Below are positions 28,998 through 37,142 of a stretch of 64,000 nt of DNA, piece after piece (the stretch's first letter is position 1; each line of letters begins with the position of its first letter). The notes below the pieces were generated by a model. That model had not been told where the DNA came from. It did no database searches and was given only the letters and a program-made list of their open reading frames with translations. This DNA comes from Teichococcus oryzae (GTDB lineage Bacteria > Pseudomonadota > Alphaproteobacteria > Acetobacterales > Acetobacteraceae), in contig NZ_VUKA01000001.1 in assembly GCF_008386565.1 (NCBI RefSeq), positions 930,001 to 994,000 on the forward strand, read 5' to 3'. The translations under genes were made by a program, and so were the position numbers.

Positions 28998-29159
28998 CAG
29001 GCCCTGTTCCGGTGGGCGGCGGAGCGGGTCGGGCAGTGCGTCATGGGGCGTGGCTTCCGGTGATCTGGCTGGCTTGAAGATCTCGGCCCTGTGCCGCGTC
29101 AGGCAAGGCATGGATGGTTCATCCTCCTGGCTTCCGGGCGGGGCGGCGGGCGCAGGCCT

Positions 29160-31013
29160 TCAACGCGGAGCGGTGAGTTCCAGCGCCTGCCGTTCGAACA
29201 GGCGGCGATACAGGCCCCCTGGCCGGGCGACCAGGGTGTCATGGCTGCCTTCCTCGATCACGGCGCCCCGGTCGAAGACCAGGATACGGTCCATGGCCCG
29301 AACGGTGGACAGGCGGTGGGCGATGACGATGGCGGTGCGGCCATGGACCAGGCGTTCCATGGCCTGCTGGATCGCTGCCTCGCTTTCCGAATCCAGCGCC
29401 GAGGTCGCTTCATCCAGAATCAGGAGCGGCGTATCGGCCAGGAAGGCACGGGCCAGGGCCACGCGCTGCCGCTCTCCGCCCGAAAGCTTCACGCCACGCT
29501 CGCCGACCAGGGTCGCGTAGCCGCGCGGCAGGCGGGTGATGAAGCCATGCGCGTTCGCCAGCTCGGCGGCGCGGATGATCTCTGCCGGGGTGGCGCCGGG
29601 GCGGGCATAGGCGATGTTCTCGGCCAGGGAACGATGGAACAGGATCGGCTCCTGCTGCACGATGGCGATCTGCGCCCGTAGCGAGGATTGCGTGGCCCGC
29701 GCCACGTCCTGCCCGTCAATCAGGATGCGCCCGCCCTGGATGTCGTGCAGCCGCTGGATCAGCTTCACGAAGCTGGTCTTGCCGGAGCCGGAGGGGCCAA
29801 CCAGCCCAACCCGCTCCCCGGGCCGGATCCGCACCGAAAGGCCCTGGTAGAGCGGCGTGGGATGGCCGCCATAGCCAAAGAACACCTCCTCGAAGGTGAT
29901 GGCGCCCCGCGTGATGCGGATCGGCCGCGCATCGGCCCGGTCGGTCACGCCGAAGGGCAGGGCGTGCAGCGCCACCAGTTCCTCCATCTCGTTCACGCCG
30001 CGCTGCAGGTTGCTGATGTGGTAGCCGACGTCCCGCAGATAGCCCTGCACGGTGAAGAACAGCGTCAGCACGCCGGCGAGGTCGCCGGCGCTGGCCTCGT
30101 TGCGCCACCACAGCCACAGCGCGCCGCCGATTACCGCGATCCGCAGCACCAGCAGCGTGCCGGTTTGCGCGGCCTCGGCCTTCACCGAGCGGTTCCAGGT
30201 GCGCTGCGTGCGGCGGCGCCATTTGCTGATCAGGGTCCGGAGCCGGGCATCCTCCCGCGCCTCGGCGCCAAAGGCCTTGACCACGGCATTGGCGCCGATG
30301 GCATCTGCCATGGCGCCGCCCATCCGCGTGTCCCACTGGTTCGAAAGGCGGGAGGCCGGGGCCACCCAGAACAAGGACAGGGACACCGTCAGCGCCACAT
30401 AGCCGAGCCCGCCCAGCGCAACCAGCACGCCCATCAGCGGCCAGCGCATCCCGAGCAGCACCGTGGCGCCGGCCAGAACGGTGGCCGAGGGCAGCAGTGC
30501 GATCAGCAGCGTGTCGTTCAGCAGGTCGATCGCCCACATGCCGCGGCTGATGCGCCGCACGGTGGAGCCGGCGAAGCTGTTGGCGTGCCAATCCGCGGAA
30601 AAGCGTTGCACGCGCGCGAACACCTCCCCGCCTGTGTCGGTCATCTGGCGCAAGGTCAGGGCGATGATGCCGATGATGGCGGCGATGCGCGTGGCCAGGG
30701 CGACAAGGCCGAGCAGCGCCAGCAGGCCCAGCGCCTGCATCGCCGCCTCGGCCGCCATCGCGCGGTTGGCCGAGGTCACCGCATCCACCAGCCAGGCGGC
30801 GGCGAGCGAAACCAGGATCTCGGCCAGGGTGGCAAGCAGCATCCCGCCGACAATGACCAGCAACAGCAGGGGATGGCGCAGCCAGCGGCGCAGCAGGAAG
30901 CCGAGCACCGCGAGCACGGGCTCGGCGCCCGCGCGGGAACGAAGCAGGGGCACGATGTGTTGCCCGCCCACGCCAGGCGCGGACGGTCCCTTCTGGTCGG
31001 CCGCCCGCGGCAC
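29160..31013 (-). CDS. ABC exporter, fused membrane and ATPase domains
   Basis: A 617-residue half-transporter of the MsbA/multidrug type. The membrane domain (about 35-325) has six predicted helices. The ATPase domain has Walker A GLVGPSGSGKTSFVKLIQRL, a Q-loop in AIVQQEPILF, signature LSGGERQRVALARAFLA, Walker B LLILDEATSALDS and switch IVIAHRLSTV. The GTG at 31013 is the outermost start; GTG codons 14 and 20 codons later are alternatives. Substrate unknown. A short peptide gene lies just upstream on the same strand. Confidence 0.92.
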   Translation of the reverse strand: MPRAADQKGPSAPGVGGQHIVPLLRSRAGAEPVLAVLGFLLRRWLRHPLLLLVIVGGMLLATLAEILVSLAAAWLVDAVTSANRAMAAEAAMQALGLLALLGLVALATRIAAIIGIIALTLRQMTDTGGEVFARVQRFSADWHANSFAGSTVRRISRGMWAIDLLNDTLLIALLPSATVLAGATVLLGMRWPLMGVLVALGGLGYVALTVSLSLFWVAPASRLSNQWDTRMGGAMADAIGANAVVKAFGAEAREDARLRTLISKWRRRTQRTWNRSVKAEAAQTGTLLVLRIAVIGGALWLWWRNEASAGDLAGVLTLFFTVQGYLRDVGYHISNLQRGVNEMEELVALHALPFGVTDRADARPIRITRGAITFEEVFFGYGGHPTPLYQGLSVRIRPGERVGLVGPSGSGKTSFVKLIQRLHDIQGGRILIDGQDVARATQSSLRAQIAIVQQEPILFHRSLAENIAYARPGATPAEIIRAAELANAHGFITRLPRGYATLVGERGVKLSGGERQRVALARAFLADTPLLILDEATSALDSESEAAIQQAMERLVHGRTAIVIAHRLSTVRAMDRILVFDRGAVIEEGSHDTLVARPGGLYRRLFERQALELTAPR

Positions 31014-31087
31014 GCGCTCAGGCGCGTGTCAGGGCAAGCCGGATGGAATGCGGGAGGGGAGGATGGCCGCCTTGGCGGCGCCGCGAC

Positions 31088-31183
31088 CTAGCGGCGGATG
31101 CGACCCGGGCTGCCCGGGTGAAGCAGCATCAGGACATCAACCACAGGCGGGAGCGACTGATCCGGCCGGACGGTGTCGGTCAT
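31088..31183 (-). CDS. Possible 31-residue peptide gene upstream of the ABC exporter
   Basis: From ATG 31181-31183 to TAG 31088-31090, the frame reads MTDTVRPDQSLPPVVDVLML and ends LLHPGSPGRIRR. GAGGAG stands 6-11 bases before the ATG, among the better ribosome sites in this region. The peptide is proline-rich with a short hydrophobic centre and a basic end. It lies 75 bases before the exporter start on the same strand. It could be a leader peptide or exported peptide, or chance. No homologue is recognised. Confidence 0.35.
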   Translation of the reverse strand: MTDTVRPDQSLPPVVDVLMLLHPGSPGRIRR

Positions 31184-31271
31184 GGGTCGCTCCTCGGGCT
31201 GAAGATTGCGGCGGCATCATAATGTTTGGATTTCGCATCGGACAAGCCGTTGCGCGAACACGGAACCGAGA

Positions 31272-31961
31272 TCAGCCTCCGGGGCGGCCGGCGACCAGCG
31301 CGTCGCGCACCACCGAGCGGAATTCGCGCCGGTGAAGCTCCCTCAGCACCAGCAGGGAAGACAGGATCAGCGCCACCGGGTGCAGGATCCAGGCCAGGGC
31401 GGCCAGCCCGAAGTAATAGGCGCGCAGCCCGGTGTTGAAGTGGCGCGCCGCCCGGTTGGCGATCTCGGCGGCCATTTCCGCCTGCGGCAAGGCATCCGGC
31501 GCCTCGCCCAGACCGCCGACGCAGATCGAGGCGTAGTTGAACTGCCGCAAGGCCCAGGTCAGCTCAAAGAAGGCGCGGATGAAAATGAAGATCAGCAGAA
31601 ACAGGCGGAGCTCCCACGCCGCCGGGTCGGTTGGCGCCTGAACGAAGGGCACGGCGCCGAAGACGCGTTCTCCCAGTTCCGGCGCGCCCAGCATCGCCAC
31701 CAAGCCGCCCAGGATGAAGATGCTGGTATTGGCCAGGAAGGAGGTGGAGGTCATCAGATTGCCGATGATGGAAATGTCCGCGATGCGGTTGTCGCGGGCC
31801 GGCACCGTCCGCATCCAGCGGCGGCGGTGCTCGTCCATCGCGGCGATGACGCTGCGGTCGCGGATCGATGGCACGCGGTCCACGATGGTGGAATAGCCCA
31901 TCCAGCATGCGGCGAAGACGGCGAGGGCGATCCAGTCCAGGGAAGTGAGCGGCAGGTCCAT
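31272..31961 (-). CDS. DUF599 family integral membrane protein
   Basis: A 229-residue membrane protein with about four helices. The N-terminus LTSLDWIALAVFAACWMGYS and RRRWMRTVPARDNRIADISI are typical of DUF599, as are NTSIFILGGLVAMLG and the C-terminal FNTGLRAYYFGLAALAWIL. Function is unknown for the family. Starts at 31961, 31976 or 31982 are all possible; none has a clear ribosome site. It is divergent from the MFS gene with about 126 bases between. Confidence 0.85.
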   Translation of the reverse strand: MDLPLTSLDWIALAVFAACWMGYSTIVDRVPSIRDRSVIAAMDEHRRRWMRTVPARDNRIADISIIGNLMTSTSFLANTSIFILGGLVAMLGAPELGERVFGAVPFVQAPTDPAAWELRLFLLIFIFIRAFFELTWALRQFNYASICVGGLGEAPDALPQAEMAAEIANRAARHFNTGLRAYYFGLAALAWILHPVALILSSLLVLRELHRREFRSVVRDALVAGRPGG

Positions 31962-32087
31962 GCCCGCCCATAGCATGCCCATCCGCGGCGAAGGTCGAGT
32001 CGGCCGCGCCGTTTCGCCGCCCCCCGACGCTGGCTTTGTCATCGGGCGCGGCTTGCACGGATGGCGGGCCCTGGGCCAAGCCGCGGC

Positions 32088-33230
32088 ATGACCCCAGACT
32101 TCGATCCGCGCGCAGCGCGGCGCGCCATCCGCCTCGTCTTTCTCGCCAATGCGATCACCTTCGCCACCTGGGCGCCGCTGGTGCCCCTGATGCGGGACAG
32201 GCTGGTTCTGTCGGAGGCGATGCTGGGGCTGGTGCTGCTGTCGCTCGGGCTGGGCGGCATCCTGGCCATGCCGCTGACCGGAGGGCTGGTTGCCCGCTTC
32301 GGCAGCCGCGCCGTCAGCCTCGTTGCCGGGCTGGCCTTCGCGCTGGTGCTGCCATTCCTGGCCATGGCGCCGAATGCCGGGGTGCTGGCGGGCACCGTGT
32401 TCCTGTTCGGCGCGGCGGGCGGGATGATGGATGTGTCGATGAATGCCCAGGCCGTCGCGGTGGAAGCACGCGGCAGCCGCCCGGTGATGTCCTCGATCCA
32501 TGGGGTGTGGAGCCTGGGCGGGCTGCTGGGTGTCGCGGTGGCGGCCGGGCTGCTCCGGGCCGGGCTGCCGCCATCCGCCGCGGCGGCGCTCATCGCCGCC
32601 GTCGCGCTGGTTTTGCTGATGACGCAGGGCCGGGCCTTGCTGGGGCCAGAGGCGGACCGGCCGGGCAAGGGTGGCCATGGCTTCGCGCTGCCGCGCGGGC
32701 CGGTGCTTGGCATCGGCCTGCTGGCGCTGGTGGCGTTCCTGGCGGAAGGCAGCGTGCTGGACTGGGGCGGCATCCTGCTCCACGAAGCGCGCGGAATGGC
32801 CTTGACCCTGGCGGGGAGTGGCTATGCCGCCTTTTCGCTCGCCATGGCGGCGGCGCGCCTGAGCGGCGATGCCATGACCCGGCGCTTCGGGGCGACGGCC
32901 ATGCTGCGCGGCGGCGGGGCGCTGGCCGCGCTGGGCTTCGCCATGGCCTCCCTGCTGCCCTGGAGCGGCACGACCATGGCCGGGTTCCTGCTGGTGGGCT
33001 TCGGGCTGGGCAACGCGGTGCCGCTGCTGATCAGCGCGGCCGGGCGGCAGCCGGGGGTGGCGCCCGGCACCGCGCTCGCCGCGGTGGCGACCCTCGGCTA
33101 TTCCGGGTTGCTGGCGGGGCCGGCGGCGATCGGCTTCGCCGCCGAGATCATCGGGCTGGAGGCGGCGCTGGCCGGGGTCGGCGCGCTGATGTTGCTGCTG
33201 GTGGCGCGGGCCGGCCTGGCGCGGGGCTGA
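32088..33230 (+). CDS. MFS transporter
   Basis: A 380-residue carrier with about 12 membrane helices. It has the early major-facilitator pattern ITFATWAPLVPLMRDRLVLS, the loop motif GGLVARFGSRAVSL between helices 2 and 3, and MMDVSMNAQAVAVEARGSRP, seen in YbjJ/fucose-permease-like MFS proteins. The substrate is unknown. ATG 32088 (MTPDFDPRAARRA) is chosen; ATG 32061 would add nine residues. It is convergent with a Bug receptor, 18 bases apart. Confidence 0.88.
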   Translation: MTPDFDPRAARRAIRLVFLANAITFATWAPLVPLMRDRLVLSEAMLGLVLLSLGLGGILAMPLTGGLVARFGSRAVSLVAGLAFALVLPFLAMAPNAGVLAGTVFLFGAAGGMMDVSMNAQAVAVEARGSRPVMSSIHGVWSLGGLLGVAVAAGLLRAGLPPSAAAALIAAVALVLLMTQGRALLGPEADRPGKGGHGFALPRGPVLGIGLLALVAFLAEGSVLDWGGILLHEARGMALTLAGSGYAAFSLAMAAARLSGDAMTRRFGATAMLRGGGALAALGFAMASLLPWSGTTMAGFLLVGFGLGNAVPLLISAAGRQPGVAPGTALAAVATLGYSGLLAGPAAIGFAAEIIGLEAALAGVGALMLLLVARAGLARG

Positions 33231-33248
33231 GCCGGCCCGCCCCGCCGG

Positions 33249-34220
33249 CTACTGGAGCTGCTTGATCAGTCCGGCCTTCGCGGCCTCGGCCCAGCGCCGG
33301 TCCTCCTGCTGCATCCGCTCGGCGAAATCCTTCGGCCCGAGCATCCGCAGATCCGCGCCCAGTTCGATGAAGCGGCTGCGGTATTGCGGCATGGTGGAGG
33401 CTTTGACATTGGCCTCATGGATGGCGTCCGCGATCTCGGGCTTCATGCCGGCCGGGGCCAGCATGCCGTACCAGCCGGCGAAGTCATAACCCGGAAGGCC
33501 GGACTCTGCGGCGGTCGGGATGTTCGGCTGCATCGGGGAGCGTTCCGCCGATGTCACGGCGAGGAAGCGGACACGCGCATTGTCGAAATAGGACGCCGCC
33601 GTGAGGATGCTGGTCCAGCCCAGGGGAAGATTGCCTGCGACGATGTCGTTCATGAGTGGGGAGCCGCCGCGATAGGCGACCTCCTCCATCTGGATATCCG
33701 CCATGCGGGCGAATTCGTTGCTGGTGAAGGAATTGGTGCCGTCGGACGTGCCGAAGCTCAGCTTGCCCGGATTGGCCTTGGCGTAGGCGATCAGGCTGGC
33801 GATGTCCTTGTAGGGCGCGTCGGCCGGGGCCGCGATCACATACGGAAAGCTCGACAGCAGGCTGACGGCCGTGAAGTCCTTCAGCGCGTCGAAGGGCACG
33901 CTGGGCATCAGGTATTTGTTCATCGTGTGGGTGCTGGTCACGACGGCGAGGTTGAGGCCGTCCGGCTCGGCCCGCGCGACCTGCTGGGAGCCGATGACGC
34001 CGTTTCCGCCCGCCCGGTTCTCGATCACCATCGTCTGGCCGGTCACGCTGCGCAGGCCTTCGGCGAGCAGCCGGGCGAAGACATCGGTTCCGCCTCCGGG
34101 CGAATAGGGGACCGTGATATGAACATTGCGGGCGGGCCAGGCGGCCTGAGCCGAGGCGGCCCGGCTGATGAAGGGCAGGGCGAGCCCACCAAGCAGCATG
34201 CCACGGCGACAGAAAGTCAT
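33249..34220 (-). CDS. Tripartite tricarboxylate transporter receptor (Bug/TctC family), orphan
   Basis: A 323-residue periplasmic binding protein. The signal contains twin arginines (CRRGMLLGGLALPFISRAAS). The Bug core is VHITVPYSPGGGTDVFARLL, MVIENRAGGNGVIGSQQVAR and PNIPTAAESGLPGYDF. No tctA/tctB or enzyme gene accompanies it; icd lies upstream on the same strand behind a strong terminator. Its own promoter region carries a repeated GCGATTGCGCA element. The ligand, probably an organic acid, is unknown. Confidence 0.92.
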   Translation of the reverse strand: MTFCRRGMLLGGLALPFISRAASAQAAWPARNVHITVPYSPGGGTDVFARLLAEGLRSVTGQTMVIENRAGGNGVIGSQQVARAEPDGLNLAVVTSTHTMNKYLMPSVPFDALKDFTAVSLLSSFPYVIAAPADAPYKDIASLIAYAKANPGKLSFGTSDGTNSFTSNEFARMADIQMEEVAYRGGSPLMNDIVAGNLPLGWTSILTAASYFDNARVRFLAVTSAERSPMQPNIPTAAESGLPGYDFAGWYGMLAPAGMKPEIADAIHEANVKASTMPQYRSRFIELGADLRMLGPKDFAERMQQEDRRWAEAAKAGLIKQLQ

Positions 34221-34278
34221 TCTGGTGGATCCTTAATCCCTGAAGCGATCCCGGCTGAGGGCGGGAATCATTACAGAC

Positions 34279-34320
34279 GATATAGAATCCGCCCATGCGA
34301 TTGCGCAAGCGATTGCGCAT
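34279..34320 (-). promoter_or_regulatory. Likely promoter with tandem operator-like repeats for the Bug receptor
   Basis: On the minus strand TTGCGC (34303-34308) and TATATC (34279-34284) form a -35/-10 pair 18 bases apart. Overlapping the -35, GCGATTGCGCA occurs twice (34297-34307 and 34309-34319; period 12), with a palindromic TTGCGCAA in the centre. Such sites resemble LacI- or GntR-family operators covering a promoter. The transcription start and regulator are unproven. Confidence 0.5.
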
Positions 34321-34343
34321 GCCGGCGCAGTGCGCTTCCCATG

Positions 34344-34371
34344 AAAAAAGCGGGGCGCCGAAGCGCCCCGC
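34344..34371 (-). terminator. Intrinsic terminator of icd
   Basis: On the minus strand a perfect 9-bp stem, GCGGGGCGC and GCGCCCCGC, closes a TTCG tetraloop and runs into six T (34344-34349). It is 29 bases past the icd stop. The very stable cUUCGg-type loop makes this a textbook terminator that insulates the downstream Bug gene. Confidence 0.93.
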
Positions 34372-34400
34372 CCAACATTGTCCCGTCGAAGGAAGGACGG

Positions 34401-35612
34401 TCAGCCCATCTTCTTCTTCAGGTTCTCGTCCAGCTTGGACAGGAAGTTCTGGGTATTCAGCCAGGGCTGGTCCTTGCCGATCAGCACGGCCAGGTCCTTG
34501 GTCATGAAGCCGCTCTCAACGGTCTCGATGCAGACCTGCTCCAGCGCGTTCGCAAAATCCACCACGTCCGGTGTGCCGTCGAACTTGCCGCGATAGGCCA
34601 GGCCACGGGTCCAGGCGAAGATCGAGGCGATCGGGTTCGTGGAGGTCTCGCGGCCCTTCTGGTGCTCGCGGTAGTGGCGCGTCACCGTGCCGTGGGCGGC
34701 CTCGGATTCGACCGTGTTGCCATCCGGGGACAGCAGCACGGAGGTCATCAGGCCGAGGCTGCCGAAGCCCTGCGCCACGATATCGGACTGCACGTCGCCA
34801 TCGTAGTTCTTGCAGGCCCAAATATAGCCGCCTTCCCACTTCAGGGCGGAGGCCACCATGTCGTCGATCAGGCGGTCCTCATAGGTCAGGCCGCGCTTCT
34901 CGAACTCCGCCTTGAACTCGGCGTCGTAGATGGCGCGGAAGATGTCCTTGAAGTTGCCGTCATAGGCCTTGAGGATGGTGTTCTTGTGCGAGAAGTACAC
35001 CGAGTAGTTGCGCGCCAGGCCGTAGTTGAAGGAGGCGCGGGCGAAGCCTTCGATCGACTTGTTCAGGTTGTGCTGCATCATGGCAGCGCCGGCACCCTTG
35101 AAGTCGAACTGGCCGATCTCCTGCGTCTCGCCGTTCTCGGCGGTGAAGGTCATCTTCACCGTGCCGGCGCCCGGCACCTTCATCTCGACGGCGCGGTAGA
35201 TGTCGCCATAGGCATGGCGGCCGACGACGATGGGCTTCGACCAGTGCGGCACCAGGCGGGGCACGTTCTGGCAGATGATCGGCTCGCGGAAGATGGTGCC
35301 GTCGAGGATGTTGCGGATGGTCCCGTTCGGGGACTTCCACATCTTCTTCAGGCCGAACTCCTTCACCCGCGCCTCGTCCGGGGTGATGGTGGCGCATTTC
35401 ACGCCCACGCCGTACTGCTTGATGGCGTTGGCGGCATCGACCGTCACTTGGTCGTCGGTCTGGTCGCGGTATTCGATGCCGAGGTCGTAATACTTCAGGT
35501 CGACATCGAGATAGGGGTTGATCAGCTTGTCCTTGATGAACCCCCAGATGATGCGGGTCATCTCATCGCCGTCGAGCTCGACGACGGGGTTCTTCACCTT
35601 GATCTTGGCCAT
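34401..35612 (-). CDS. icd: NADP-dependent isocitrate dehydrogenase (eukaryote-like subfamily)
   Basis: A 403-residue TCA-cycle enzyme making 2-oxoglutarate and NADPH. It begins [20 protein letters not shown], the homodimeric subfamily shared with mitochondria and alphaproteobacteria. Substrate-site blocks are [20 protein letters not shown] and [11 protein letters not shown]; the metal Asp region is [19 protein letters not shown] and the cofactor loop is [17 protein letters not shown]. It has a strong terminator and is probably monocistronic. Confidence 0.97.
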   Translation of the reverse strand: MAKIKVKNPVVELDGDEMTRIIWGFIKDKLINPYLDVDLKYYDLGIEYRDQTDDQVTVDAANAIKQYGVGVKCATITPDEARVKEFGLKKMWKSPNGTIRNILDGTIFREPIICQNVPRLVPHWSKPIVVGRHAYGDIYRAVEMKVPGAGTVKMTFTAENGETQEIGQFDFKGAGAAMMQHNLNKSIEGFARASFNYGLARNYSVYFSHKNTILKAYDGNFKDIFRAIYDAEFKAEFEKRGLTYEDRLIDDMVASALKWEGGYIWACKNYDGDVQSDIVAQGFGSLGLMTSVLLSPDGNTVESEAAHGTVTRHYREHQKGRETSTNPIASIFAWTRGLAYRGKFDGTPDVVDFANALEQVCIETVESGFMTKDLAVLIGKDQPWLNTQNFLSKLDENLKKKMG

Positions 35613-35833
35613 GCTGATCCTCGTCTGGACGCCAGAATATGCCGCCGGCCGGGCAATCGATCGCGCCCGGCGGGCCGGCGGCTGCTGCGGCGGACAATCG
35701 CATCGCTGATGGGGCGGGGCAAGGGCGGCGGGCCACAACTTGCCCGGTATCAGGCCGGCAGGGAACCCGGCGGGGGCCTGGGCGTTCACCATCCTCAGCC
35801 CGCTCAAGGGCCAGCCACAGGGAGTTCCGCCAC

Positions 35834-36301
35834 ATGAGCGTTTTCGGGTCCATCCTGTCCAAGATCTTCGGCCAGCGCGGCGCCAATGCCGCGCCGTCCC
35901 CGACCGCGCCGGTTTCGGACGACGTCCCGAAGCCCACCGCCGCCGACGCGCAGCCCGGCGCGGCCGGGGCGGCGACGCCGCCGGTGCCCGGCACCGCCCC
36001 CGCCGCCAGCGGCGCCGCGGCGGCCACGCCCGCGCCCATGCAGCAGGTGGATGTCGCCGCCGTGCTGACCGAGATGGCGTCCAAGAACCCGCAGCAGCTC
36101 AACTGGCGCCAGTCCATCGTGGACCTGATGAAGCTGCTGGGCCTCGACAGCAGCCTCGACAACCGCAAGGAGCTGGCGCGGGAATTGGGCTATTCGGGGG
36201 ACATGAACGACTCCGCGAGCATGAACATCTGGCTGCACAAGCAGGTCATGAACAAGCTGGCGGAGAATGGCGGGCAGGTGCCGGCCGAACTGAGGGACTG
36301 A
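35834..36301 (+). CDS. DUF3597 domain-containing protein
   Basis: A 155-residue protein. The N-terminus [20 protein letters not shown] and the C-terminal ~85 residues ([20 protein letters not shown], then [20 protein letters not shown] and [20 protein letters not shown]) match DUF3597, a small acidic domain of unknown role resembling LysM-associated stress proteins. An Ala/Pro-rich linker (about 20-68) joins them. ATG 35834 follows a purine-rich GGGAG. It is divergent from icd and ends at a two-hairpin terminator. Confidence 0.88.
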   Translation: MSVFGSILSKIFGQRGANAAPSPTAPVSDDVPKPTAADAQPGAAGAATPPVPGTAPAASGAAAATPAPMQQVDVAAVLTEMASKNPQQLNWRQSIVDLMKLLGLDSSLDNRKELARELGYSGDMNDSASMNIWLHKQVMNKLAENGGQVPAELRD

Positions 36302-36309
36302 TGGGGCGA

Positions 36310-36367
36310 CGCCGGGATTTTCCCGGCGAACCGCTCAGCCGGGCGCCGCGAGGCGGCCCGGCTTTTT
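36310..36367 (+). terminator. Double-hairpin terminator after DUF3597 gene
   Basis: The first hairpin is CGCCGGGA/TCCCGGCG (36310-36317 and 36321-36328) with a TTT loop. The second is AGCCGGGC (36337-36344) with GCCCGGCT (36356-36363), extended inside by GCC/GGC, followed by T5 (36363-36367). The second has the form of an intrinsic terminator. Confidence 0.82.
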
Positions 36368-36389
36368 GCTCGCCGGCCCCGGCCGCGCC

Positions 36390-36665
36390 CTACCAGCCAT
36401 AGCCCCGGTGACGATAGGGGCGCCCATAGCCATAATGGGACCGCTGATGGCCATAGCCGTAGCCATAGCTTTGGCGGCGATGCCGGTGGCGCCGGTAGCC
36501 GCGATTATCGTCATCGCTCAATGAGCCGGCGATCAGGCCGGCGGCGAGGCCGGCCCCGGCGCCCAGTGCCAGCGTGCTGCCCCAGTCGGTCGAGCCGTCC
36601 GGGTTTTGGCAGCCGGCGAGCAGAAGGCTGGTGCCCAGGGCAAGAAAAGCAAGGAAGCGTCGCAT
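36390..36665 (-). CDS. Small lipoprotein with glycine-zipper and Tyr/Arg/His-rich tail
   Basis: A 91-residue predicted lipoprotein: MRRFLAFLALGTSLLLAGC gives a lipobox with Cys19. A glycine-zipper helix follows (LALGAGAGLAAGLIAGSL, about 32-50), then a tail of repeated GY, YGYG and RHR units (GYRRHRHRRQSYGYGYGHQ). Glycine-zipper lipoproteins are often outer-membrane or osmotic-stress proteins. ATG 36663-36665 is chosen; a 10-residue extension is possible. The function is unknown. Confidence 0.8.
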   Translation of the reverse strand: MRRFLAFLALGTSLLLAGCQNPDGSTDWGSTLALGAGAGLAAGLIAGSLSDDDNRGYRRHRHRRQSYGYGYGHQRSHYGYGRPYRHRGYGW

Positions 36666-36768
36666 GGGGGATGCACCTCCGATGCGACGGAACATGGTTT
36701 GCCTTCAAGGCCAACAGGAGGCCGGAACAAGGCGGCATCCGGGCAGGATGTGACGAAGTGCCGCAGGA

Positions 36769-37023
36769 TCAGCCGGCGCGGCCCGAGAAGGCGTTGAAGG
36801 TTTGTATGGTATAGGTGTCTTTCACGCCCGCCACGCTTTGCACGCATTCCACCACGAACAGGCCGATGTCACGGTCCGGCTCCAGGTAGAACTTGCCGAG
36901 CAGGTCGTACTGGCCGGAAACGGAGTGCATCTCCGACAGCTCCTCAATGCTGTCGGCCATTTCCCGGGCCACCTGGTAGGCGCGGCCCATCTCGCATTTG
37001 ATCAGAACGAAAATGGCACGCAT
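36769..37023 (-). CDS. Stand-alone Lrp/AsnC ligand-binding (RAM) domain protein
   Basis: An 84-residue protein beginning MRAIFVLIKCEMGRAYQVAR, with GQYDLLGKFYLEPDRDIGLF, matching SiaC/RAM-domain proteins that lack any DNA-binding domain. It probably forms dimers or decamers that bind an amino acid. It is divergent from a ThDP enzyme gene with 119 bases between, which hints at metabolic linkage. ATG 37021-37023 is the start; a longer frame lacks family match. Confidence 0.86.
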   Translation of the reverse strand: MRAIFVLIKCEMGRAYQVAREMADSIEELSEMHSVSGQYDLLGKFYLEPDRDIGLFVVECVQSVAGVKDTYTIQTFNAFSGRAG

Positions 37024-37142
37024 CGGCGATCTCCCTGACGGTGTGCGGCTTTCCGCATCGCGACGGGTAGCCCAGCCCACGAGCCTCGGCTAGCCTCCAC
37101 GCCAGTTGTATGACGACCCTATCGAGGGAAGAGGAACGAACC

